From assembly GCF_014155765.1 (NCBI RefSeq), contig NZ_SCKT01000009.1:116240-180239 (forward strand): a stretch of DNA of 64,000 bases, read 5' to 3'. Origin of the DNA: Pantoea dispersa (lineage in GTDB: Bacteria > Pseudomonadota > Gammaproteobacteria > Enterobacterales > Enterobacteriaceae). The position numbers and the translations under genes were made by a program. The notes beneath the pieces are model-generated. The model did not search any database, was not told the DNA's origin, and worked only from the letters and a program-made list of their open reading frames with translations. This document shows, one piece after another, positions 49,253 to 60,369 of this stretch. How positions within the stretch are numbered: position 1 is the first letter of the stretch; each line of letters starts with the position of its first letter.

Positions 49253-50983
49253 ATGCCCCCGATTAAAAAATTTCTGGGAAAAGACCAGATTAAAGCCCCG
49301 TTTAACCCGTTTCGTTTTCGTCTGATTTGTCTGGGCGTATTAGGCTGCATGGGCCTGCTGCTGGCGCGCGTCGGCGATCTGCAGCTGATCAATCATCCGA
49401 TGCTGGAGCACGAGGCCGACCAGCGCTCGCTGCGGACCGTGACGCTGCCGACCAACCGTGGCACGCTGCTCGACCGCGACGGCCAGGCGCTGGCGCTCAG
49501 CGTGCCATCACGCGATATCATCGCCGATCCGCTGCGCGTGCTGGAGGCCAATCCCGATTTCACCAGCGCCAAATGGAGCTATCTGGCGGCGGCGCTGAAT
49601 TTGCGACCGGACGAGTTGCGCGCGCAGATCACCGCCAATCCGAAAAAGCGCTTCCTCTATCTCGGGCGCAAAATCGAGCTGGGCATTGCCAAAGATATTG
49701 CTGAGCTGCATCTGAAAGGCATCAGTTCGGTGTATGACGACAGCCGTTTTTATCCGATGAGTGAAGCCGCGGCGCCGCTGATTGGCATCGTCGGGGCGGA
49801 CAATAACGGGCTTAACGGGCTGGAGAAGGGCTTTGACCGGGTACTGCAGGGCGAGCCGGGTAAAGAGGTGTATCGCCAGGACGGGGACGGCAACATTATT
49901 GCGATGATCGATTACGAGCCGCCGAAGCAGCCGCCGACGGTGCAGCTCAGCATCGATAAGTTTGACCAGTTTACGCTGTACAGCAAGCTGCGCGACGGCG
50001 TGCTGCTCAACAAGGCCGATTCGGGCGCGGCGGTGCTGGTGAAGATCGACACCGGCGAGATCCTCGCTATGGCGTCTTATCCTTCGTTCAACCCCAACAA
50101 TTATGACAACGCCACGCCGGCGCAAATGCGCAATACCGCCATCAACGACAGCTACGAGCCCGGTTCGACGGTGAAACCGCTGGTGGTGATGGAAGGGCTG
50201 CAGCGTCATCTGGTGCGCCCCGATTCGGTGATCGACACCACGCCCTACAGCGTCAACGGCCACCTGATTCGCGATGTTGGCCACTGGCCACGCCTGACCA
50301 TGACCGGCATTTTGCAGAAATCCAGCGACATCGGCGTGTCGCACATCGCGCTGGCAATGCCGGCGGAAGCGCTGGTGAACACCTATCAGGCGTTTGGTCT
50401 CGGCAAGCCGACCGGGCTGGGGCTGACCGGTGAGAGCGTGGGTTACTTCCCGCTGCATCGCCAGCGCTGGGCGGACATCGAGCGCGCCACCTTTTCGTTC
50501 GGCTACGGTCTGCGCGTAACGCCGCTGCAGATTGCGCGTGAGTACGCCACGCTCGGTTCGTATGGCGTCTATCGCCCGCTGTCGATCACCAAAGTGACGC
50601 CACCGGTGCTGGGCAGGCAGGTGGCGGATCCACAGATCGTGCAAACCGTGGTGCACATGCTGGAGAGTGACGTGCTGCCGGGCGGTACCGGGGTGAAAGC
50701 AGCGGTTCCGGGCTACCGGCTGGCGACCAAAACCGGTACCGCGGAGAAGATGGGCAGCAGCGGCAAATATGACGGCGGCTACGTTAACTACACCGCCGGC
50801 ATCGCGCCGGCCAGCCATCCGGAAGTGGCGCTGGTGGTGATGATTAACCATCCTACCGCCGGCGATCACTTTGGCGGATCGGTGGCTGCGCCGGTATTTG
50901 GCAACATCATGGGGCCGGTGCTGAAACACATGAACGTGGCACCCGACGCGATTTACAGTAAACCGGCATCAGATAAATCTTAA
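49253..50983 (+). CDS. FtsI/PBP3-type penicillin-binding protein (PBP3 paralogue)
   Basis: 576 residues, class B PBP with a single N-terminal membrane anchor (~22-40) and the FtsI-like TNRGTLLDRDGQALALSVPSRDI motif. The transpeptidase domain has SxxK = Ser305-Thr-Val-Lys308 (YEPGSTVKPL), SxN position = Ser357-Ser-Asp359 (LQKSSDIGVS, Asp where E. coli FtsI has Asn) and KTG = Lys493-Thr-Gly495 (ATKTGTAEKM). The housekeeping ftsI lies in the dcw cluster, so this is presumably a second copy, comparable with PBP3-SAL of Salmonella that acts in acidic conditions. It sits between two Omr sRNA genes and has its own terminator-bounded unit. Confidence 0.9.
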   Translation: MPPIKKFLGKDQIKAPFNPFRFRLICLGVLGCMGLLLARVGDLQLINHPMLEHEADQRSLRTVTLPTNRGTLLDRDGQALALSVPSRDIIADPLRVLEANPDFTSAKWSYLAAALNLRPDELRAQITANPKKRFLYLGRKIELGIAKDIAELHLKGISSVYDDSRFYPMSEAAAPLIGIVGADNNGLNGLEKGFDRVLQGEPGKEVYRQDGDGNIIAMIDYEPPKQPPTVQLSIDKFDQFTLYSKLRDGVLLNKADSGAAVLVKIDTGEILAMASYPSFNPNNYDNATPAQMRNTAINDSYEPGSTVKPLVVMEGLQRHLVRPDSVIDTTPYSVNGHLIRDVGHWPRLTMTGILQKSSDIGVSHIALAMPAEALVNTYQAFGLGKPTGLGLTGESVGYFPLHRQRWADIERATFSFGYGLRVTPLQIAREYATLGSYGVYRPLSITKVTPPVLGRQVADPQIVQTVVHMLESDVLPGGTGVKAAVPGYRLATKTGTAEKMGSSGKYDGGYVNYTAGIAPASHPEVALVVMINHPTAGDHFGGSVAAPVFGNIMGPVLKHMNVAPDAIYSKPASDKS

Positions 50984-51095
50984 CGAAATCAGGATGTAAA
51001 CGCGCAGTCGAGCTTTTCACACCTCGTTGCATTTCGCCGAACTCCGTTGCGATTTGCGGCTGTTATCCGCGCCGCCATTGCGCGACGATAAAGGT

Positions 51096-51202
51096 CCCAG
51101 AGGTATTGATTGGTGTGAAGATCGGCTGCTGTGGCAGCGATACCCTTGTGGTATTCACCCTGTTCGGTTGCACCGACCCACGCGGATGCGTGGGTTTTTT
51201 TT
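51096..51202 (+). ncRNA. omrA: OmrA/OmrB-family small RNA, copy 2 (OmrA-like)
   Basis: Starts CCCAGAGGTATTGATTGGTG, identical to the E. coli OmrA 5' end, and ends in GACCCACGC-GGAT-GCGTGGG plus eight T (51177-51202); GTTGCACCGACC before it echoes the OmrA TTGCACCAACC. About 107 nt, longer than E. coli OmrA (88 nt), with an expanded, different middle part (51116-51170). It lies 113 bp after the PBP stop. Confidence 0.92.
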
Positions 51203-51426
51203 GCCTGTAAGTTGTCCTCCTCTCCCGTTTATAGCGCCTGCGCGCGCCATCACCGGCCGCTGCCGGGCGCGGTTTAAATCCTGCATCTCTTAACGAAACG
51301 CTTACGGTTTGCGTATAGAAAACGTTCTGGCGATCCGCCGATAATGCGCGTCGTGATGATTTTCGCTGAAATAATCCCCTGCTTACCGGGGGTTTTACCC
51401 ACACTTTTGCTGATCTGAAGACGCTG

Positions 51427-52632
51427 ATGACTATCCATGCTCCCCGTTCTGGTTTCTCCCGCTGGCTGAAATGGCTGCTTGTGTTGCTGGTGCTGCTGAT
51501 CGCGGCAGGCGTGATCTGGCGTGTGGCAGGCGGCAAGCGGGGCGCAGTACCCGGCGACCTGCCGCCAGGCGGTCATCGCGGCGCGGCGCAGATGAGCGGC
51601 CCGGCAACGCTGGTGCACAGCGGCGTTGCCGCGACGGCCGACGTGCCGGTGTACCTGAATGCGCTCGGCACGGTGATCCCCAACGCCAGCGTCACCGTCA
51701 CCAGCCGCGTGGCCGGGCAGCTGCAGCAGGTGTTCTTTACTGAAGGGCAGAAAGTCAGCGCCGGTCAGCTGCTGGCGCAGATCGATCCGCGCAGTTATCA
51801 GGCGACGCTGGCGCAGTATCAGGGCGATCTCAGCCAGAACCAGGCGCTGCTGCACAGTGCGCAACTGACGCTGGCACGCTACAAAAAGCTGGCAGCGCAG
51901 GACTCGCTGTCGCGCCAGGATCTGGATAGCCAGATTGCTACCGTCGGCCAGTATCAGGGCGCGGTGGCGGCGGATCAGGCGCAAATCGCCAGCGCAAAAC
52001 TGGATATTGAGTATGCCCGCATCACCTCGCCGATCAGCGGCCGCGTAGGTCTGCGGCTGGTCGATCCGGGCAATATGGTGCAGACCAGCGACACCACCGG
52101 CATTGTGGTGGTGACGCAAATGCAGCCTGCCGCCGTGACGTTCAGCGTGCCGCAAAGTTACATCGCGCAGCTGACGCGCGCACTGCGCAACGGCCAGAGC
52201 CTGCCCGCGACGGCCTTCGATCAGGACAACAGCACCATACTGGCGCAGGGTGAGGTGAAGTACATCAGCAATCAGATCGATACCAGCACCGGCACCATCG
52301 AACTGAAAGCCAGCTTTCCTAACCAGGACGAAGCGCTGTTTGCCAACCAGTTCGTTAATCTGCGTTTGCAAACCGGCACGCTGAAAAACGCGACGGTGAT
52401 TCCGGCGCAGGCGCTGCAGCTGAGCAGCGACGGGAGCTTTGTGTTTATTATCAACAAAGATAATAGCGTGACGCGCAAAGCGGTCACCGCCGGACCGGCA
52501 CTGGGGGAAGATCGTCAGGCGATCCTGCAGGGCGTGGCGCCAGGCGATCGTCTGGTGACCGAGGGGATCGATCGTCTGACTAACGGCAGCAAAGTCCAGC
52601 TGGCTGACGACAGCAAAAGTACCCAGCCATGA
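51427..52632 (+). CDS. mdtA: RND efflux periplasmic adaptor (MdtA/MuxA type)
   Basis: 401 residues. One N-terminal membrane anchor (~14-33), then the membrane-fusion protein layout: lipoyl half [44 protein letters not shown], coiled-coil hairpin (~130-190, [27 protein letters not shown]), second lipoyl half [28 protein letters not shown], beta-barrel and proximal domains. Links the MdtB/MdtC pumps to the outer-membrane channel. Its stop overlaps mdtB by 4 bp. The upstream 224 bp carry no recognised BaeR site by eye. Confidence 0.92.
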   Translation: MTIHAPRSGFSRWLKWLLVLLVLLIAAGVIWRVAGGKRGAVPGDLPPGGHRGAAQMSGPATLVHSGVAATADVPVYLNALGTVIPNASVTVTSRVAGQLQQVFFTEGQKVSAGQLLAQIDPRSYQATLAQYQGDLSQNQALLHSAQLTLARYKKLAAQDSLSRQDLDSQIATVGQYQGAVAADQAQIASAKLDIEYARITSPISGRVGLRLVDPGNMVQTSDTTGIVVVTQMQPAAVTFSVPQSYIAQLTRALRNGQSLPATAFDQDNSTILAQGEVKYISNQIDTSTGTIELKASFPNQDEALFANQFVNLRLQTGTLKNATVIPAQALQLSSDGSFVFIINKDNSVTRKAVTAGPALGEDRQAILQGVAPGDRLVTEGIDRLTNGSKVQLADDSKSTQP

Positions 52633-55600
52633 ATCCGTCTCGTCTGTTTATCCTGCGCCCGGTGGCGACGATTCTGCTGATGGTCGGCGTGCTGATCGCC
52701 GGTCTGTTCGCTTATCGCTTTCTCTCCACCTCGGCGCTGCCGCAGGTGGATTATCCGACCATTCAGGTTACCACCCTTTATCCTGGCGCCAGCCCGGACG
52801 TGATGGCCTCGTCCGTGACCTCGCCGCTGGAGCGTCAGCTCGGTCAGATGGCCGGTCTTAGCCAGATGACGTCTGCCAGCTCGGGCGGATCATCGATTAT
52901 CACCCTGAAGTTCAGCCTCGATCTGTCGCTCGACGTCGCCGAACAGGAAGTCCAGGCGGCAATCAACGCGGCGAATAATCTGCTACCGGACGATCTGCCC
53001 AATCCGCCGACGTATAAAAAGGTCAATCCGGCCGACAGTGCGGTGATCACGCTGGCCGCCAGTTCCGACACGCTGCCGCTGACTGAAGTGCAGGATCTGG
53101 TGAACACGCGCGTGGCGCTGAAGCTGTCGCAAATCAACGGTGTGGGGATGGTGACCCTGGCGGGCGGCAATCAGCCGGCGATTCGCGTGCAGATGGATCC
53201 AAAAGCGCTGGCGGCGCACAAGCTGTCGCTGGAAGACGTCAATACGCTGATCGCCAACAGCAACGTCAACGGTTCGAAAGGCGGCTTCGACGGCAAATAT
53301 CACTCGGTGACCATCGACGCCAACGACCAGCTGCGCACCGCGGCCGAATACGGCAATCTGATTCTCACCTGGCAGAACGGTGCGGCGCTGCGGCTGAAAG
53401 ATATCGCCCATATCGAACAGGGGCCGGAGAATCGCTTTCAGTCGGCATGGGCCAATAACCGTCCGGCGATTGTCATCAGCGTGCAGCGCCAGCCCGGCGC
53501 CAACGTCATTCAGGTGGTGGATAGCATTAAAAAGCAGCTGCCCGTACTGCAGGCGGCGCTGCCGGATGGTGTGAAAATGCGCGTGCTTGCCGATCGCACG
53601 CAGACCATCCGCGCCTCGATCAGCGACGTACAGTTTGAACTGATGCTGTCGATCGCACTGGTGGTGATGGTGACCTTCCTGTTTCTGCGCAACGTGGCGG
53701 CGACGCTGATTCCCAGCGTGGCAGTACCGCTGTCGCTGATTGGCACCTTTGGCGTGATGTATCTCGCCGATTTCAGCCTCAACAACCTGTCGCTGATGGC
53801 GCTGACCATCGCTACCGGATTTGTCATTGATGACGCGATTGTGGTGGTGGAGAACATTTCGCGCCGGCTGGAGCAGGGCGAAACGCCGATGCAGGCGGCG
53901 CTGAAAGGCTCGCAGCAGATTGGCTTCACCATCATTTCCCTCACGTTTTCCCTGATTGCGGTCCTGATTCCGCTGCTGTTTATGGGGGATGTGGTCGGAC
54001 GGCTGTTCCGCGAATTCGCCATCACCCTGGCCGTCTCGATTCTGGTGTCGATGGTGGTGTCGCTGACGCTGACGCCGATGCTGTGTGCCTGGCTGTTAAG
54101 GCATATTCCGGAGTCGCAACAGTCACGCTTTGCGCGCAAAGGCGGCGAGCTGTTTGACAAACTGGTACGCGGCTATGACCGCCTGCTCAGCGTGGTGCTC
54201 AACCATCAGAAGCTGACGCTGCTGGTGGCGCTGGCAACCTTTGCACTCACCGCGCTGCTGTATCTGGCCATCCCGAAAGGGTTCTTTCCCACGCAGGATA
54301 CCGGGCTGATTCAGGGGGTGACCGTGGCGTCGCAGGATGTCTCCTTCACGGCGATGGCGCAGCGTCAGCAGGCGCTGGCAACGGTGATCCTGCAAAATCC
54401 GGCGGTCGAGAGTGTGTCCTCAACCATTGGTATCGACGGCAATAACACCAGCCTCAATAGCGGGCGCCTGCAGATCAACCTGAAAGCGTTTGACCAGCGC
54501 GACGTCAAAGCCGATGAGGTGATTGCGCAGCTACAGCAGGCGGCGCGCCAGGTCGCCGGCATTCAGCTTTATCTGCAGCCAGCACAGGACCTGACGGTCA
54601 ACGATCAGGTGACGCCGAGCCAGTACCAGTTCACCCTTGATGATGCCGACAGCGAAAACCTGGTGCGCTGGACGCCGCAGCTGATAGCTGCGCTGCAGCA
54701 GCGCCCGGAGTTTAATGGCGTGGTCAGCAACCTGCAGGATCAGGGGCGCGTGGCCTATGTGGAGCTGAATCGCGATCAAGCGGCGCGCTACGGCATCACG
54801 GCAGCTGACGTCGATACCGCGCTGTACAACAGCTTTGGTCAGCGGCTGGTTTCCACCATTTTTACCCAGGCGAACCAGTATCGCGTGGTGCTGGAAGTGG
54901 CGCCGCAGTATCAGCAGTCGCCGGCGTCATTTGATGACGTTTATCTGCCGGTGAGCAGCAGTGCATCAACCAGCAGCGACAGCGACAGTGAGACCACCAC
55001 CACTGGCATGGTGAAACTCACCGCCATCGCCACCGTGCATGCGCGGACCGGGGCGCTGATGCACATGCGCCTGAATCAGTTCCCGGCGGTGATGGTGTCG
55101 TTCAATCTTAACCCCGGTTATTCGCTGGAGGAGGGGCAGCGGGCGATTGCGCAGGTCACGCAGCAGCTTAAACTGCCCGCCAGCATAACGCTGCGTTATC
55201 AGGGTGAAACCGCGGCGTTTCAGAGTGCCACCGGAAACACGCTGTGGCTGATTCTGGCGGCGCTGATCACCATGTACGTGGTGCTGGGCATTCTGTATGA
55301 AAGCTTTATTCATCCGGTGACCATTCTCTCCACGCTGCCGTCGGCGGCGGTCGGGGCGCTGCTGACGCTGATGCTGGCTGGCAGCGAATTCAGCCTGATC
55401 GCGCTAATTGGTGTCATTCTGCTGATTGGCATCGTTAAAAAGAACGCCATTATGATGATCGACTTCGCGCTGGAGGCGCAGCATAAGCAGCATATGACGC
55501 CGCGCGAAGCGATCCATCAGGCCTGCCTGCTGCGCTTCCGGCCGATTCTGATGACCACCATGGCGGCGCTGCTCGGGGCGCTGCCGCTGATGCTGGCCTC

Positions 55601-55778
55601 CGGCTCCGGTGCCGAACTGCGTCAGCCGCTCGGGCTGGTGATTGTCGGTGGCCTGCTGGTGAGCCAGGTGCTGACGCTGTTCTCCACCCCGGTGATCTAT
55701 CTGTGGTTTGATGGGCTGGCGCAGCGCGGTAAGCGCTACGTGCAGCGCCGGCAGCAGCAGGCGCGGGGCGAGCCATGA
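52629..55778 (+). CDS. mdtB: RND multidrug efflux pump subunit MdtB
   Basis: 1049 residues, HAE1-type RND transporter: N-terminal TM1 ([26 protein letters not shown]), porter domain, TM2-6 with the proton-relay Asp pair in [22 protein letters not shown], second porter domain, and TM7-12 ending [23 protein letters not shown] Ser/Thr/Asp-rich insertion near residue 780 ([19 protein letters not shown]) sits in the second periplasmic loop. Acts with MdtC as a heterotrimer in E. coli. Overlaps both neighbours by 4 bp. Confidence 0.95.
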   Translation: MNPSRLFILRPVATILLMVGVLIAGLFAYRFLSTSALPQVDYPTIQVTTLYPGASPDVMASSVTSPLERQLGQMAGLSQMTSASSGGSSIITLKFSLDLSLDVAEQEVQAAINAANNLLPDDLPNPPTYKKVNPADSAVITLAASSDTLPLTEVQDLVNTRVALKLSQINGVGMVTLAGGNQPAIRVQMDPKALAAHKLSLEDVNTLIANSNVNGSKGGFDGKYHSVTIDANDQLRTAAEYGNLILTWQNGAALRLKDIAHIEQGPENRFQSAWANNRPAIVISVQRQPGANVIQVVDSIKKQLPVLQAALPDGVKMRVLADRTQTIRASISDVQFELMLSIALVVMVTFLFLRNVAATLIPSVAVPLSLIGTFGVMYLADFSLNNLSLMALTIATGFVIDDAIVVVENISRRLEQGETPMQAALKGSQQIGFTIISLTFSLIAVLIPLLFMGDVVGRLFREFAITLAVSILVSMVVSLTLTPMLCAWLLRHIPESQQSRFARKGGELFDKLVRGYDRLLSVVLNHQKLTLLVALATFALTALLYLAIPKGFFPTQDTGLIQGVTVASQDVSFTAMAQRQQALATVILQNPAVESVSSTIGIDGNNTSLNSGRLQINLKAFDQRDVKADEVIAQLQQAARQVAGIQLYLQPAQDLTVNDQVTPSQYQFTLDDADSENLVRWTPQLIAALQQRPEFNGVVSNLQDQGRVAYVELNRDQAARYGITAADVDTALYNSFGQRLVSTIFTQANQYRVVLEVAPQYQQSPASFDDVYLPVSSSASTSSDSDSETTTTGMVKLTAIATVHARTGALMHMRLNQFPAVMVSFNLNPGYSLEEGQRAIAQVTQQLKLPASITLRYQGETAAFQSATGNTLWLILAALITMYVVLGILYESFIHPVTILSTLPSAAVGALLTLMLAGSEFSLIALIGVILLIGIVKKNAIMMIDFALEAQHKQHMTPREAIHQACLLRFRPILMTTMAALLGALPLMLASGSGAELRQPLGLVIVGGLLVSQVLTLFSTPVIYLWFDGLAQRGKRYVQRRQQQARGEP

Positions 55779-58700
55779 ACATCACCCGGCTGTTTATCTT
55801 TCGCCCGGTTGCCACGCTGCTGCTGACGCTGGCGATCCTGCTGCTCGGGGCGCTGGGCTACCGGCTGCTGCCCGTCGCGCCGCTGCCGCAGGTGGATTTT
55901 CCTACCATTATGGTCAGCGCCAGCCTGGCCGGCGCCAGCCCGGAAACCATGGCGGCCACGGTGGCGACACCGCTGGAGCGTTCGCTCGGCCAGATTGCCG
56001 GTGTGACGGAGATGACGTCGACCAGCTCGCAGGGCTCGACCAGCGTGATTCTGCAGTTTGAATTAGACCGCGATATCAATGGCGCGGCGCGCGACGTGCA
56101 GGCGGCGATAAACGCGGCGCGCAGCCTGTTACCGAGTGCTATGGAGTCGCTGCCGACCTATCGCAAAGCGAATCCCTCGGACGCGCCGATTGTGATGCTG
56201 GCGCTTACCTCCGCCACGCGCACGCCGGGTGAACTGTATGACCTCGCCGAAAGCAAAATTGAACAGGCGATGGGCCAGGTCAGGGGCGTGGGCGAGGTGT
56301 CGCTGATGGGCAGCGCGCTGCCGGCGGTCCGCATCGATCTGCAGCCGCAACAGCTGACGCACTATGGCATTGCGCTGGATACGGTGCGCAGCGCCGTCGC
56401 CAGCAGCACCAGCAATCTGCCGAAAGGCATGCTGCAGGGCAGCAGCCAGTCCTGGATGGTGGACGGCAACGGCCAGCTGGACAAAGCAGCACAGTACCGC
56501 GACCTGATAGTCAGCTACCAGGCGGGTAAGGCGGTACGACTGCATGACGTCGCCACGGTGTATGACTCGGTGGAGGATCAGTATCAGGCCGGCTTTCTCA
56601 ATTCACAGCCGTCGGTGATGATCGCCATCAAGCGTCAGGCCGGCGCTAACATGCTCGACACCATTGATGCCATCAAAGCGCAGCTGCCACAGCTGGAGAA
56701 AGATCTGCCTGCCGATACCCAGCTCAAAGTGGTGGTAGACCGTTCGCCAACGGTGCGCGCCTCCCTGTATGACACCGAAGAGACGCTGCTGGTGGCAATG
56801 CTGCTGGTGATTGCCGTGGTATTTGTCTTCCTGCGTAATTTGCAGGCGGTGGTGATTCCGGCGCTGGCGCTGCCGGTGTCGTTAATCGGCACCTGCGCGG
56901 TGATGTATCTGCTCGGCTACAGTCTCGATAACCTGTCGCTGATGGCGCTGATCATCGCCACGGGCTTTGTCGTTGATGACGCCATCGTGGTGCTGGAAAA
57001 TATCACCCGGCATATCGAAGCCGGTCTGAGTCCGCTGCGTGCCGCCCTGCGCGGTGCCCATGAGGTGAGCTTTACGGTGCTGTCGATGACGGTGTCGCTG
57101 GTGGCGGTGTTTATCCCGATTCTGCTAATGGGCAGTATTGTTGGCCGCCTGTTCCGCGAATTTGCGGTGACGCTGACGGTCTCGCTGCTGATCTCCATGT
57201 TTGTCTCGCTCAGCCTGACCCCGATGCTGTGCGCCCGGCTGCTGCGGCCGAAGCCGCAGGTCACCCGGCGGCCGCATCCGCTCTATCAGCTGATCGAAAA
57301 TGCGCTCAACGCGCTGCTGGCCGCCTACGCGCGTGGCCTGGCGTGGGTGATGGCGCACCAGAGGATCACCCTGCTGAGTTTGCTGCTCACCGTGCTGCTC
57401 AATCTGTTTCTGTTTAGCGTGGTGCAAAAGGGCTTTTTCCCCAATCAGGACACCGGCCTGCTGATGGGCGCCCTGCGCGCTGACCAGAACATCTCCTTCC
57501 AGGCGATGAAGCCAAAGATGCTGGCGTTCACCAAAATCATTGAGGCCGATCCGGCGGTAGACAGCGTGATGTCGTCAATGGGCAGCGGCATGTTTGGCTC
57601 GCGCAATAGCGCCAACTTTTTTGTCCGGCTGAAAGATTTTGACCAGCGCAGCGCCAGTGCCACCGAAGTGGCTAACCGGCTGAGCCTGAAAACCCGCCAT
57701 ATTGCCGGGGCGCAGCTGTTCCTGATGGCCGCGCAGGATCTGCACATCGGCGGGCGCAGCGCCAACGCCACTTATCAGTACAGCCTGCAGGCTGACGATC
57801 TCGACCTGCTGCGCCGCTGGACGCCGAAAGTCCAGGCGGCGCTGGCCGCGATACCGCAACTCAACAGCGTGGATTCCGATGCGCAAACTGGCGGACAGGA
57901 GGTGGTGATCAATATCGATCGCGACCGCGCCATGCGGCTGGGCGTTAACGTGCAGATGCTGGACACGCTGCTGAACAATGCCTTTAGCCAGCGACAGATT
58001 GCCACGCTCTATCACACGCTCAATCAGTACCATGTGGTGATGGCCCTGCAGGACAGCGACACGCGCGATCCGGCCATGCTGCAACAACTGTATGTGATTA
58101 ACGACAGCGGCGATCGCGTGCCGCTGGCGGCCTTTGCCCGCTTCAGCGGCGGCAACGCGCCGCTGTCGGTTGCGCATCAGGGCCAGTCAGCAACCAGCAC
58201 CATCGCCTTCAACCTCAACGACGGCGTGTCGCTGGAGCAGGCGCAGACGCTGATTAAGCAAGCGATGGCACAGCTGGGGTTGCCCTCCAGCATTCAGGCG
58301 GGCTTTACCGGCACCGCCGCGGCGTTCTCTCAGCTCACCGCCACTATGCCGTGGCTGATCATCGCGGCGCTGGCGGCGGTGTATATCGTGCTGGGCGTGC
58401 TGTATGAGAGTTACATTCACCCGCTGACCATTCTCTCCACGCTGCCGTCGGCAGGTGTCGGAGCGCTGCTGCTGTTGCTGCTGACCAATACGCAGCTGAC
58501 GGTGATTGCGCTGATCGGCATCATTTTGCTGATCGGTATCGTCAAGAAAAACGCCATCATGATGATCGATTTTGCCCTGCACGCCGAGCGCAGCCAGGGG
58601 CTGTCGCCGCAGCAGGCGATTACGCAGGCGTGCCTGATGCGCTTTCGACCGATCATGATGACCACGCTGGCCGCCTTCTTCGGCGCTCTGCCGCTGGCGC

Positions 58701-58876
58701 TGGGCAGCGGTGGCGACGCTGATTTACGCAGTCCGCTGGGGATTGCGATTGCCGGCGGTCTGGCCCTGAGCCAGCTGCTGACCCTGTTCACCACGCCAGT
58801 GGTCTATCTCTGGCTGGATCGTCTCAGCCGCGCCACCCAGCGTCAGTGGCGGCGCGTGCGTCATGTGGAATCCTGA
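55775..58876 (+). CDS. mdtC: RND multidrug efflux pump subunit MdtC
   Basis: 1033 residues, paralogous to MdtB and adjacent to it: TM1 [26 protein letters not shown], proton-relay Asp pair in [21 protein letters not shown], and the C-terminal membrane half ending [20 protein letters not shown]. The two-pump arrangement (MdtB + MdtC) is diagnostic of the MdtABC/MuxABC subclass. Start ATG 55775 overlaps the mdtB stop, implying coupling. Confidence 0.95.
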   Translation: MNITRLFIFRPVATLLLTLAILLLGALGYRLLPVAPLPQVDFPTIMVSASLAGASPETMAATVATPLERSLGQIAGVTEMTSTSSQGSTSVILQFELDRDINGAARDVQAAINAARSLLPSAMESLPTYRKANPSDAPIVMLALTSATRTPGELYDLAESKIEQAMGQVRGVGEVSLMGSALPAVRIDLQPQQLTHYGIALDTVRSAVASSTSNLPKGMLQGSSQSWMVDGNGQLDKAAQYRDLIVSYQAGKAVRLHDVATVYDSVEDQYQAGFLNSQPSVMIAIKRQAGANMLDTIDAIKAQLPQLEKDLPADTQLKVVVDRSPTVRASLYDTEETLLVAMLLVIAVVFVFLRNLQAVVIPALALPVSLIGTCAVMYLLGYSLDNLSLMALIIATGFVVDDAIVVLENITRHIEAGLSPLRAALRGAHEVSFTVLSMTVSLVAVFIPILLMGSIVGRLFREFAVTLTVSLLISMFVSLSLTPMLCARLLRPKPQVTRRPHPLYQLIENALNALLAAYARGLAWVMAHQRITLLSLLLTVLLNLFLFSVVQKGFFPNQDTGLLMGALRADQNISFQAMKPKMLAFTKIIEADPAVDSVMSSMGSGMFGSRNSANFFVRLKDFDQRSASATEVANRLSLKTRHIAGAQLFLMAAQDLHIGGRSANATYQYSLQADDLDLLRRWTPKVQAALAAIPQLNSVDSDAQTGGQEVVINIDRDRAMRLGVNVQMLDTLLNNAFSQRQIATLYHTLNQYHVVMALQDSDTRDPAMLQQLYVINDSGDRVPLAAFARFSGGNAPLSVAHQGQSATSTIAFNLNDGVSLEQAQTLIKQAMAQLGLPSSIQAGFTGTAAAFSQLTATMPWLIIAALAAVYIVLGVLYESYIHPLTILSTLPSAGVGALLLLLLTNTQLTVIALIGIILLIGIVKKNAIMMIDFALHAERSQGLSPQQAITQACLMRFRPIMMTTLAAFFGALPLALGSGGDADLRSPLGIAIAGGLALSQLLTLFTTPVVYLWLDRLSRATQRQWRRVRHVES

Positions 58877-58879
58877 TTG

Positions 58880-60280
58880 ATGAAAATGATGAACATTGGC
58901 GCGCTGACGGCGGCGCTACTGGTTGCTGGCTGTAGCGTTGGCCCCGATTATCAGCGTCCGGCGATGGCGCTGCCGACGCACTATAAAGAGGCCAAAGGCT
59001 GGACGCAGGCCACGCCGCAGGACGCCAGTCGCAAAGGGGAGTGGTGGACGGTGTATCACGATGCCACCTTGTCCAGCCTGCTGCGCCAGGTGAGCATCTC
59101 TAACCAGAACGTCGCCAGTTATGCGGCGCAGTATCGCGAAGCCCAGGCGCTGAGCGCGCAGTCGCGCGCGGCGCTGTTTCCCTCACTCGACTACGATGTC
59201 AGCAGCACGCGCAGCGGCAGCCGTGCCAGCACCAGCGGTCAGCGCAGCGTCAGCAACAGCCACAGCGCTACGCTGAATGCCAGCTGGGAGCTGGATCTGT
59301 GGGGCAAACTGCGCCGCACCCAGGAAGAAGATAAGGCCAGCGCGCAGGCCAGCCAGGCTGAACTGGCCAATGTCACGCTGAGCGCCCAGTCAGAACTGGC
59401 GCAGGACTATTTTCAGCTGCGCATCATCGAAGAAAAGATCGCGCTCTATCAGCGCAGCATTGAAGCTTATCAGCGCTATCTCAGCGTGATCGACAACAAG
59501 TACCGCGCCGGTAGCGAATCCCGCGCCACCCTGGCGCAGGCGCAGATGCAGCTGGAGAGCGCCCGCGCTTCGGCGCAGGATTATCAGTGGCAGCGCGCGC
59601 AACTGGAGCACGCGGTGGCGCTGCTGCTGGGGCGGGCGCCAGCCGACTTTACGTTGCCGGTGGCGAAGCTGGATGCCACGCTGCCGTCCATTCCACAGAG
59701 CCTGCCTTCGGCGCTGCTGCAGCGCCGTCCGGACATCGCCTATGCCGAACGTAACGTGGCGGCCGCCAACGCGGCGGTCGGAGTGGCGGTTGCCGGTTAT
59801 TATCCCGACCTGACGCTCAGCGCCAGCGGTGGCGTGACCGCCTCAGCGATCCACAGTTTATTGTCGCTGCCGAATCGCGCCTGGTCGCTGGGGCCGGAGC
59901 TCAGCGGTACGCTGCTCGATTTTGGCGCGACCTCGGCGAAAGTGGCGCAGGCGCGTGCCGCCTATGATGCCAGCGTGGCCACCTATCGCCAGACGGTGCT
60001 GAGCGCGCTGGGAGAAGTGGAAGATAACCTGGTGGAACTGAATACCCTGCAGGGGGAAATCGCCGCGCAGCAGCGCGCCGCCGTGGCAGCACAGGCGTCA
60101 GCACGCGTAACGCGCAACCAGTATGACGCCGGCATGATTGATTACCTTGATGTCGCTACCACGGAAAACAGCAGCCTGAGCGAGCAGCAGAGCCTGCTGT
60201 CGTTGCAGAGCAGCCAGTGGGTGAGCAGCGTGGCGCTGATCGCCGCGCTGGGCGGCGGCTGGCAGGGCGAATCACCCTGA
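58880..60280 (+). CDS. Outer-membrane efflux lipoprotein (NodT/OprM type)
   Basis: 466 residues from ATG 58880, 3 bp after the mdtC stop. Lipoprotein signal with lipobox LVAGC (Cys18), then CSVGPDYQRP as in OprM/NodT factors. Two repeats of TolC-type helical hairpin are visible (~80-240 and ~290-450): WELDLWGKLRRTQEEDKASAQAS, LQRRPDIAYAERNVAAANAAVGVAVAGYYPDLTLSASGG and YDAGMIDYLDVATTENSSLSEQQ. The tight spacing to mdtABC indicates a dedicated exit duct, replacing the mdtD-baeSR tail of the E. coli operon. Confidence 0.92.
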   Translation: MKMMNIGALTAALLVAGCSVGPDYQRPAMALPTHYKEAKGWTQATPQDASRKGEWWTVYHDATLSSLLRQVSISNQNVASYAAQYREAQALSAQSRAALFPSLDYDVSSTRSGSRASTSGQRSVSNSHSATLNASWELDLWGKLRRTQEEDKASAQASQAELANVTLSAQSELAQDYFQLRIIEEKIALYQRSIEAYQRYLSVIDNKYRAGSESRATLAQAQMQLESARASAQDYQWQRAQLEHAVALLLGRAPADFTLPVAKLDATLPSIPQSLPSALLQRRPDIAYAERNVAAANAAVGVAVAGYYPDLTLSASGGVTASAIHSLLSLPNRAWSLGPELSGTLLDFGATSAKVAQARAAYDASVATYRQTVLSALGEVEDNLVELNTLQGEIAAQQRAAVAAQASARVTRNQYDAGMIDYLDVATTENSSLSEQQSLLSLQSSQWVSSVALIAALGGGWQGESP

Positions 60281-60369
60281 ATTCATCACGATAAATCACT
60301 GCGCTACTTGTCGAACATCCCCGGATCCTGCAAGGTAAGAACCATTTTTACCGCTGCTAAGGAGCTGGC

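Noticed and set aside
49508-50929. 473-codon open frame on the minus strand
   Set aside because: Antisense shadow of the PBP gene with the same biased composition and no recognisable domain.
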